A program made the translations under genes and the position numbers. A stretch of 12,435 nt of DNA from Bacteroidota bacterium (GTDB lineage: Bacteria; Bacteroidota; Rhodothermia; Rhodothermales; UBA10348): contig SMXK01000131.1 of NCBI GenBank assembly GCA_004356265.1, forward strand, positions 1 to 12,435. The letters run 5' to 3'. The notes beneath the pieces were generated by a model. It was not told the origin of the DNA. It did not search any database and saw only the letters and a list, made by a program, of their open reading frames with translations. This document shows positions 6,653 through 12,435 of the stretch, in pieces (the stretch's first letter is position 1; the number at the start of each line of letters is the position of its first letter).

Positions 6653-9388
6653 ATGCACGCACATCGATTAGGCATTTTTGCGGTTCTACTGGCTGTCAGC
6701 TCCTGCACACCACTTGAGAATGAATTCCGGAGTCAATTTGCCGGCAGTCCGGACCGTACCTGGATAGGCCCGGACTATTTTGCGAACCGCCTACTTGACT
6801 GGGAACTGAAAGATGGACGCCTCACGACCGATGAAGGGCGGCAGGCCAAGCCCATGCGTACGGTTCATCTGTTATCAAAATATCTGTCTGGAGAAGAAGG
6901 CACATTTACCATGGCCGTCAGAACAGGGTCGGTGAGTGGTAAGACTCAGTCTGACGAACATACATGGACCGGATTTCTGCTTGGCGCCGGCGGACCGGAT
7001 ATCGATTTCCGGATATCAGTTCTCGTGCATCACTGGTCCTCGAGGGGGGGCGGATTGTTTGTGGGAATGGATGGCACTGGCCGTATTATTTTGCGGGACA
7101 ATGAAAATCCCAACTCAAAAAACGGCTCTCGAAGCGACTACACAACGTCTGACTGGCCGGAGATTATCGCATCAACCGAGGAGGAGGGACGGGCGCTGAT
7201 ACGTGATGTAAGATTGATTCTTATCGCTGTACCGTCGGCCGCAGTGACGGGCGCGGCGTCCGCAGCGGGCGGATATACACTGGACGTGTCGGCTGTTAAC
7301 CCTGAGACTGGTGAAAGACTCGCGCGTGCTGTTTTTCACAATATTCCGGCCCACTATCTGAGCGGTACTGTCGCACTCGTATCGCACCGAAGTCCAGATG
7401 TTGACCGTAGCGGAACCCTTTCCGGGGCGGACCCTGAAGGGTTTGATTATGCGTCACACGAAACACCTGGATACTGGTTTCAGGACTGGGAAATGTCAGG
7501 TTCGAAACTGGTTGATTCTCCCGAGCGGACGTTCGGCCCGGTCATGGGCGTTCAGTACACGCTGAGCGATAACATCCTGAAAATGACGGCCCAGCTCGGA
7601 CCGATCGGGTCTGACGACACACAGAAAGCGACTTTGGAACTGTTTACAGACAACCGCTGGGAGCCTGTTGGATCTTCACCCATACACCCGAATGGGTTTA
7701 CGTCGTCGTTCAGAGTCGAGGGTTGGTCCGACGATCGCGGACGTGTGCGATACCGCGTTGGATATGATCTGCTTGAGGGTGGCTCGACGATTCCGTATTA
7801 CTACGAAGGAATTATCCGTTCGGTACCGGCGAATCCGTCGGAATTCGTGCTGGGTGCCCTCAACTGTCAAAACGTTTCCGGGGGTGATGGGTCGTGGACG
7901 CATAATCACATCTGGTATCCTCATGCCGAAACATCTTCGGCGGTGGAATGGCACGACCCTGATATGCTCTTTTTCGCTGGAGATCAAATCTACGAGGGGG
8001 GCATCGGCGGAATCGTGAGAGCACCGACCGATGAGGCCATCCTCGACTATATGTATCACTGGTACCGGTTTGTCTGGGCGTTTGGGGACCTCATGCGGGA
8101 TCGCCCGACAGTAACCATTCCAGATGATCACGACGTGTATCACGGAAATATCTGGGGAGAAGGCGGGAAGGCCGCGGTCGGAGATTACTCACCTTCCTCA
8201 GACAACGGGGGCTACATCATGGCGCCCGATTTCGTAAATGCGGTTCACAGGACGCAGACCTCACATCTTCCGGACGCTTTCGATCCGTCTCCGATTCTGC
8301 AGGATATTTCGGTCTATTATACCGACATGACATACGGAGGCATCAGTTTCGGGATAGTGGCCGACAGGATGTTTAAAACAGCTCCCCGGTCAAGGATTCC
8401 GGATGCAGAAGTCTGGAATGGCTGGCCGCAAAACCCATCCTTTGATGCAGCCAAAGAGGCCGATAGCGAGGATTTTGTACTCCTGGGCAAACGTCAATTG
8501 GACTTTCTCGACAGCTGGGCTCAGGAGTGGAAGAACGATACCTGGATGAAAGTGGTCTTGTCACAGACGGTATTTAACAATGTCGCGACCATTCCCGAAG
8601 GCGAAACCAGCGGCGCTTCCATTCCGAGTCTGCCATTACCCCAGGCCGGGGAAGTGGTAAAAGGTGATAAACTAGCTGCGGATATGGATTCTGGTGGGTG
8701 GCCGAGCACAGGGCGCGACAGAGCATTGACCATAATGCGGCGGGCACGGGCATTTCACGTTGTTGGCGATCAACATCTGGGCAGTGTAGTACAGTACGGT
8801 ATAGAGAACTGGAACGATGCCGGATACGGATTTGTAGTGCCTTCGATAGCCAATATCTGGCCACGCCGATGGTTTCCGCCCATTGAAGGGGCGAACCGGG
8901 TGGCCGGGTCGTCCTGGTACACGGGTGAGTTTACAGACGGATTTGGAAACAAAATGACCGTCCACGCGGCTGCGAATCCGGAACACGCGGGCATCGAGCC
9001 TGCCGCCCTCAACGATCGGGTGCCGGGGTACGGCATTATTCGGATTCGACGTGAATCAAGAGATATTTCTTTCGAGGCCTGGCCGCGCTGGGTAGATCCA
9101 TCAGCACCCGGAGCGAGGCCATTTCGGGACTGGCCGATTTCTTTTAACCAACTCGACAATGATGGGCGCGAGGTGGTTGGTTTCGTTGAGTTGGATGGCC
9201 CAGTTGCCGCGGGCAGCCTGGTTTCTATCTATTATGAAACTGGTGAACACGTTTATACACACAGGCTTACGTCAGAGGTCAGTAAGCTTGACGTATACGA
9301 ATCCGGGGTCACCTATCTGGTCACGGTAAGAACACCCGACGGGACTGTGTCCGGGCAGGCAGGTCTTATCGTTAGGTTGGCAGATTAG
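6653..9388 (+). CDS. PhoD-like metallophosphatase lipoprotein
   Basis: The product has 911 residues from the ATG at 6653; an in-frame TTG at 6647 would add two and is better spaced from AGG at 6638-6640. Residues 1-17 are a lipoprotein signal with lipobox VSSC (C18). The catalytic domain (about 395-800) has PhoD-type motifs: DMLFFAGDQIYE (437-448), IPDDHDVYHG (489-498) and HVVGDQHLGS (702-711), which should hold the metal-binding Asp/His residues. PhoD relatives are phosphomono- or diesterases that act outside the cytoplasm. The protein is unusually long: about 380 residues precede the catalytic domain. They include a region (about 48-240) with DWELKDGRL and TWTGFLLGAGG that resembles concanavalin-like jelly rolls, and a beta-rich segment (about 290-390) of the kind that precedes PhoD cores. 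A beta-rich tail follows (about 840-911). It lies 19 bases after the AcnX small subunit gene, likely in the same operon, and converges on the next gene. Confidence 0.9.
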   Translation: MHAHRLGIFAVLLAVSSCTPLENEFRSQFAGSPDRTWIGPDYFANRLLDWELKDGRLTTDEGRQAKPMRTVHLLSKYLSGEEGTFTMAVRTGSVSGKTQSDEHTWTGFLLGAGGPDIDFRISVLVHHWSSRGGGLFVGMDGTGRIILRDNENPNSKNGSRSDYTTSDWPEIIASTEEEGRALIRDVRLILIAVPSAAVTGAASAAGGYTLDVSAVNPETGERLARAVFHNIPAHYLSGTVALVSHRSPDVDRSGTLSGADPEGFDYASHETPGYWFQDWEMSGSKLVDSPERTFGPVMGVQYTLSDNILKMTAQLGPIGSDDTQKATLELFTDNRWEPVGSSPIHPNGFTSSFRVEGWSDDRGRVRYRVGYDLLEGGSTIPYYYEGIIRSVPANPSEFVLGALNCQNVSGGDGSWTHNHIWYPHAETSSAVEWHDPDMLFFAGDQIYEGGIGGIVRAPTDEAILDYMYHWYRFVWAFGDLMRDRPTVTIPDDHDVYHGNIWGEGGKAAVGDYSPSSDNGGYIMAPDFVNAVHRTQTSHLPDAFDPSPILQDISVYYTDMTYGGISFGIVADRMFKTAPRSRIPDAEVWNGWPQNPSFDAAKEADSEDFVLLGKRQLDFLDSWAQEWKNDTWMKVVLSQTVFNNVATIPEGETSGASIPSLPLPQAGEVVKGDKLAADMDSGGWPSTGRDRALTIMRRARAFHVVGDQHLGSVVQYGIENWNDAGYGFVVPSIANIWPRRWFPPIEGANRVAGSSWYTGEFTDGFGNKMTVHAAANPEHAGIEPAALNDRVPGYGIIRIRRESRDISFEAWPRWVDPSAPGARPFRDWPISFNQLDNDGREVVGFVELDGPVAAGSLVSIYYETGEHVYTHRLTSEVSKLDVYESGVTYLVTVRTPDGTVSGQAGLIVRLAD

Positions 9389-9401
9389 GCCCCACGATTA
9401 T

Positions 9402-10256
9402 TTACAGTTCGGAGAGAGTCCGGGGATTTAAGATTCCTGGTCCTCGCTCAGATGCTGATACCTCGGCGATCGCGGTGTGTGCGTCGTGCTCAAAGAAAAT
9501 CGTCCAGTTTTCTGTAACCGCTTGCTCTAAAATCCGAGCTTTTTCTTCTATCGTGGTCATCGGCCACAAATCGTATGACATATTCCAGGGGGGAGGCAGA
9601 TGGGCCGAAGTAGGTAATAAATCGGCGGCAAATAAAAGTGTCCTCTGATCATCTTGCACCTTGACGAGCTGCATCGACTTCGTATGCCCGTCTACACAGA
9701 TTAACTCGACGCCTGGAAAAAGTTGTGTATCTCCCTCGATCAGTCGAAGTTGACCGGATTCCCCGAGTGGGTCCAGGTTTTCTGAGAGAAAGGACGCTTT
9801 TTCCCTCACATTTGACATACAAGCCCAGTCCCAATGATCCTTCTGGACGTGGAAGGTCGCGTCTGGAAAGGCGATGTTAAGCGAGTCACCTGACCGGACC
9901 GTACTGCCCCCGCAATGATCAAAATGAAGGTGCGTAAGAATTACGTCTGTGATATCTGAAAAGTTAAAACCAAGCTTCCTCAGGCTGTTTGAGAGGTTCA
10001 TCTCGGAGTGGTCGATGGCGAACATTGAGCCGAACTTCTCGGTGTATTTGTCTCCGATTCCGTTGTCGATCAATATCAGCTGGCCGTGCCCTTCAAGAAG
10101 CAGGCACCGCATATGCATCGGGATCCGATTTTTATTGTCCGGTGTGAACCGGGTTTCCCACATTACTTTCGGGACGATACCGAACATCGACCCACCGTCG
10201 AGGGCAAACTGCCCGGTTTCTATTGAATGAAGGTTATAACCAGCGATTTCCGGCAT
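9402..10256 (-). CDS. Metallo-beta-lactamase-fold hydrolase
   Basis: This 284-residue cytoplasmic hydrolase has the MBL signature THLHFDHCGG (108-117) with H109, H111, D113 and H114. Further metal-ligand candidates are H191 (DGHTKSMQ), D212 (FAADLLPT) and H257 (FFEHDAH). The arrangement is that of single-domain MBL hydrolases of the lactonase/glyoxalase-II-like type. No signal peptide is present. Members open lactones, thioesters or phosphoesters, and the substrate is not evident; quorum-quenching lactonase is possible but unsupported. GGTGAG close upstream of the ATG (minus strand, 10265-10260) supports the start. It converges on the PhoD-like gene with a 13-base gap and is divergent from the FAD/Fe-S oxidase across a 177-base region rich in symmetric repeats, so the latter pair may be co-regulated. 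Confidence 0.9.
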   Translation of the reverse strand: MPEIAGYNLHSIETGQFALDGGSMFGIVPKVMWETRFTPDNKNRIPMHMRCLLLEGHGQLILIDNGIGDKYTEKFGSMFAIDHSEMNLSNSLRKLGFNFSDITDVILTHLHFDHCGGSTVRSGDSLNIAFPDATFHVQKDHWDWACMSNVREKASFLSENLDPLGESGQLRLIEGDTQLFPGVELICVDGHTKSMQLVKVQDDQRTLLFAADLLPTSAHLPPPWNMSYDLWPMTTIEEKARILEQAVTENWTIFFEHDAHTAIAEVSASERGPGILNPRTLSEL

Positions 10257-10268
10257 GAGCTCACCGCT

Positions 10269-10343
10269 ATATTCGTGTGATACGTCAATTTCAATTCTAA
10301 TCTTAGAAAGATAGCAGAGAAATTGAGTTCACACACCGAATAT
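10269..10343. repeat. 75-base imperfect palindrome in divergent intergenic region
   Basis: Outer arms ATATTCG (10269-10275) and CGAATAT (10337-10343) are perfect complements. Inside them TGTGA (10276-10280) pairs with TCACA (10329-10333), TCAATTTC (10285-10292) with GAAATTGA (10319-10326), TCT (10296-10298) with AGA (10316-10318), and ATCTT (10300-10304) with AAGAT (10308-10312) around a three-base loop. Small internal bulges separate the blocks. The whole can fold as one hairpin on either strand. It could be a compound operator, a small palindromic repeat element, or a 5' leader structure. It lies between divergent genes, which argues against a transcription terminator. Confidence 0.6.
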
Positions 10344-10354
10344 GTCAATTTCAA
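10281..10354. repeat. 14-base direct repeat, two copies 60 bases apart
   Basis: TACGTCAATTTCAA (10281-10294) recurs as TATGTCAATTTCAA (10341-10354) with one mismatch and a start-to-start distance of exactly 60 bases. Both copies lie in the region between the MBL-fold hydrolase and the FAD/Fe-S oxidase. The shared core CAATTTC also occurs inverted at 10319-10325. Repeated half-sites of this kind suggest cooperative binding of a regulator, but no regulator gene lies next to it in the window. Confidence 0.5.
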
Positions 10355-10358
10355 ATTG
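10346..10358. promoter_or_regulatory. 13-base dyad, candidate operator
   Basis: CAATTTCAAATTG is a perfect inverted repeat of CAATTT around a central C. It overlaps the second copy of the direct repeat and lies about 75 bases before the oxidase start. The size and symmetry fit a site for a dimeric helix-turn-helix regulator. Its role is inferred from position and symmetry only. The rest of the region up to 10433 holds weak short dyads (ATTCT/AGAAT at 10403-10416, GAATC/GATTC at 10413-10423) and no clear promoter. Confidence 0.4.
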
Positions 10359-10433
10359 GGAAAAGAACATTACCAGTCCTAATCTGCACCCGTCGTTAAA
10401 AAATTCTGCATAGAATCAGATTCAGATAGATGC

Positions 10434-12435
10434 ATGAGGGATTCCGCCGTCAGGGCGTGTCTCAATTCACTTGAGAAAAAGGTCGTCGGAGATGTTCGTA
10501 CCGACGACTACAGCCGCCTTTTTTACAGCACAGATGCGAGCATCTATCAGGTTCAACCCCTCGGTGTGGTTATTCCAAAATCTCTGGAGGACGTACATGC
10601 CGTGGTCGAGGAGGCCCGTGCTTTCGGCGTCCCGCTGCTTGCCCGCGGCTCCGGAAGCAGTCTTGCCGGACAAGCTGTAAACGAGGCGATCGTCATTGAT
10701 TTTACGACACATCTGGACGGTGTGTTAGAGATCAATCCGGAAGAGAAGACGGTTCGGGTAGAACCGGGGGTCGTATTGGGCTCCCTGAACGGTCGTTTGG
10801 CTGAATATGGTCTTCAATTTGGGCCGGATCCAGCGAGTGCGAACAGGGCTGTGATGGGCGGGGTGGTTTCCAATAATTCGACCGGTGCCCACTCCATCTT
10901 GTACGGAATGACGGCGGATCATGTCCGGCAGATGGATGTGATATTTTCCGACGGCACTCGCGGCACACTCGGACCCGACTCGCTCACCCGGCCGGTTCCG
11001 AATGGGACGTTTCAAGCTAGTATTCAGTCCAAGATAAAAACACTTCTGTCGGCTCCGGAATCTTCCCGCATTGTGAGTGAGAACACGCCCAGGCATTGGA
11101 GGCGGTGTGGTGGTTACAACCTCGAAAGATTATTACCCGGGAGCGCAAATTTCCTGATCCCTCAGCCCGACGACTTTAATCTCGCTCGGCTTGTTTGCGG
11201 CGCAGAAGGAACACTCGCGGTGATTGAGAATGTGACTCTCGATCTGGTTCCCTTGCCCACTTTTACGGGTATTGCCGTCGTTCATTTCGACAACCTCTCG
11301 GTCGCTCTTTCAGCCGTTTCCCTTATTCTCGAGACTGACCCGTCCGCAGTTGAGTTGTTGGACGGCATGGGAATGTCGTTGTGCCGCGACTCGCCGTTGT
11401 GGCGCCGGAAGTTGGAGTCGTTTGTCGACGCTCAGCCCGAGTGTGTATTAATTACTGAGTATTTTGGTCAATCAGAATCCGAAATTGAGGACAAAATTGA
11501 CAGTCTGAAGATGCTCCTGGCCAGCTCGAAGGCCGGTGCCGGAAGCGTTGTGAAAGTGATGGATCCCTCGGCCCAAGATGTTGTGTGGCAAGTCCGGAAA
11601 ATGGGCTTAGGTTTCTTAATGAGCAAAAAAGGAGATCACAAACCGATTCCTTTCATCGAAGATGCGGCCGTTCCGAAAGAACATCTGGCGCATTACGTCA
11701 CCGAAATAGAACGGTTTTGCAAGGGCTTGGGCCTGCGAGTAGCCTATTACGCCCATGCCAGCGCCGGATGTGTGCATATCCGTCCATTGATCAATACAAA
11801 GTCGGCCCGTGAAGTGGCCATGATGCCCGAAATCACGTCGTTCGCGATAGAACTTCTCCACGGAAATGGTGGCGCGCTGTCGAGCGAACATGGCGACGGG
11901 CGATCGAGAAGTGCATTCAACAAAGCCTTCTTTGGCGACGAATTATACGGCCTGTACTCTGACGTTAAATCTATCTTCGACCCCCAAAACCTCCTGAATC
12001 CGGGTAATATTGTAAACGCCGGGCCGATGACTGAAAATCTTCGATTTGGAGATGGATATACCTCGTCGTTGCCCGACCTGCATCTTGATTTTTCTGAGGA
12101 ACAGGGGTTTGACCGCGCAGTCGAGATGTGTAACGGTGCTGGCGTCTGTCGGAAATTATCCGGCGGTGTGATGTGTCCGAGTTTTCAAGCCACACGTGAG
12201 GAAGAACACTCAACAAGGGGCAGAGCGAACGCATTACGGGCGGCGATAACTGGAAATGTGGTTGGCGGCCTGAGTAGCAAACGGTTGCACGACACGATGG
12301 ATTTATGCCTCGAATGTAAAGCATGCGTGTCGGAATGCCCCTCGTCAGTAGATATCGCCCGCCTGAAGGTCGAGGCCCTCGCTCAGTACCACGATGCTCA
12401 TGGAACACCACTCCGATCACGGATTTTCGGTGCCA
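10434..12435 (+). CDS. FAD-linked oxidase fused to 4Fe-4S module, YdiJ/D-2-hydroxyglutarate dehydrogenase-like (truncated at 3' edge)
   Basis: 667 complete codons are visible with no stop, starting at the ATG at 10434 (MRDSAVRACLNSLEKK). An FAD-binding PCMH domain comes first, with RGSGSSLAGQ (71-80), VRVEPGV and MGGVVSNNSTGAH (141-153). It is followed by the FAD-oxidase C-terminal domain, with HASAGCVHIRP (441-451), SEHGDG (484-489) and FDPQNLLNPGNIV. Then comes a ferredoxin-like part: CNGAGVCRK (C566, C572), MCPSF (C581) and the 4Fe-4S motif C625-C628-C631-C635-P. This order matches the roughly 1000-residue single-chain D-2-hydroxyacid dehydrogenases (YdiJ type), which oxidise D-2-hydroxyglutarate or D-lactate-like acids and pass electrons through Fe-S clusters. 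The missing end should carry the cysteine-rich CCG-type domain. The exact substrate is not known. No Shine-Dalgarno sequence is seen. It is divergent from the MBL hydrolase gene. Confidence 0.92.
   Translation, partial: MRDSAVRACLNSLEKKVVGDVRTDDYSRLFYSTDASIYQVQPLGVVIPKSLEDVHAVVEEARAFGVPLLARGSGSSLAGQAVNEAIVIDFTTHLDGVLEINPEEKTVRVEPGVVLGSLNGRLAEYGLQFGPDPASANRAVMGGVVSNNSTGAHSILYGMTADHVRQMDVIFSDGTRGTLGPDSLTRPVPNGTFQASIQSKIKTLLSAPESSRIVSENTPRHWRRCGGYNLERLLPGSANFLIPQPDDFNLARLVCGAEGTLAVIENVTLDLVPLPTFTGIAVVHFDNLSVALSAVSLILETDPSAVELLDGMGMSLCRDSPLWRRKLESFVDAQPECVLITEYFGQSESEIEDKIDSLKMLLASSKAGAGSVVKVMDPSAQDVVWQVRKMGLGFLMSKKGDHKPIPFIEDAAVPKEHLAHYVTEIERFCKGLGLRVAYYAHASAGCVHIRPLINTKSAREVAMMPEITSFAIELLHGNGGALSSEHGDGRSRSAFNKAFFGDELYGLYSDVKSIFDPQNLLNPGNIVNAGPMTENLRFGDGYTSSLPDLHLDFSEEQGFDRAVEMCNGAGVCRKLSGGVMCPSFQATREEEHSTRGRANALRAAITGNVVGGLSSKRLHDTMDLCLECKACVSECPSSVDIARLKVEALAQYHDAHGTPLRSRIFGA

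Noticed and set aside
7676..8143. 155-residue minus-strand open frame inside the PhoD-like gene
   Set aside because: It runs antisense to a well-supported coding region and its product resembles no family.
9389..9401. Possible shared terminator between the convergent PhoD-like and MBL genes
   Set aside because: The gap is only 13 bases and shows no stem-loop or T-run.
10266..10348. TTGACA and TTGACG on the minus strand as -35 boxes for the MBL gene
   Set aside because: No -10-like hexamer lies 16-18 bases downstream of either; the nearest TATA-like sequence is only 11 bases from the second. They are more simply parts of the direct repeats.
10413..10423. Dyad GAATC-A-GATTC just before the oxidase start
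   Set aside because: It is too short to separate from chance and is not repeated elsewhere in the region.
11971..12420. 149-residue minus-strand open frame opposite the FAD/Fe-S oxidase
   Set aside because: The plus-strand frame here encodes the conserved C-x-G-x-C-R and 4Fe-4S motifs, so the opposite frame is a by-product.

Overview
The window looks like chromosomal DNA from a Gram-negative bacterium of the Bacteroidota/Rhodothermota/Balneolota type, or possibly Gemmatimonadota. The evidence is a TonB-dependent receptor with an N-terminal carboxypeptidase-regulatory-like domain, a lipoprotein and a periplasmic amidohydrolase with clear signal peptides, and several genes that lack a strong Shine-Dalgarno sequence. 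Base composition looks balanced and similar throughout. No transposase, integrase, tRNA, rRNA or CRISPR array was seen. The taxonomic call rests on protein style only.

Left block (1-3136, minus strand). A soluble three-PAS histidine kinase is followed by a NarL/FixJ-type response regulator and then by the N-terminus of a TonB-dependent receptor that runs off the left edge. A terminator-like hairpin with a U-run lies between kinase and regulator. The regulator and receptor are only 15 bases apart, so the two-component system and the receptor probably share a transcript.

Central block (3292-9388, plus strand). Four tightly packed genes form a likely operon: a secreted amidohydrolase, the large and small subunits of a two-subunit aconitase X (AcnX), and a large PhoD-like metallophosphatase lipoprotein. 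Gaps are 5, 4 and 19 bases. AcnX enzymes are hydro-lyases; the characterised bacterial ones dehydrate cis-3-hydroxy-L-proline. No other hydroxyproline gene is visible here, so the substrate is open. The periplasmic hydrolases probably release or trim a compound that the cytoplasmic AcnX then dehydrates.

Right block (9402-12435). A metallo-beta-lactamase-fold hydrolase (minus) and a large FAD-linked oxidase fused to a 4Fe-4S ferredoxin-type module (plus, cut by the right edge; resembles YdiJ/D-2-hydroxyglutarate dehydrogenase) are divergently transcribed. Their 177-base intergenic region holds a 75-base imperfect palindrome, a 14-base direct repeat at exactly 60-base spacing, and a 13-base dyad.

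Taken together the window suggests sensing and uptake on the left and a catabolic locus for an organic acid, cyclic amide/ester or modified amino acid in the centre and right. That overall reading is inference; the individual family assignments are much firmer.
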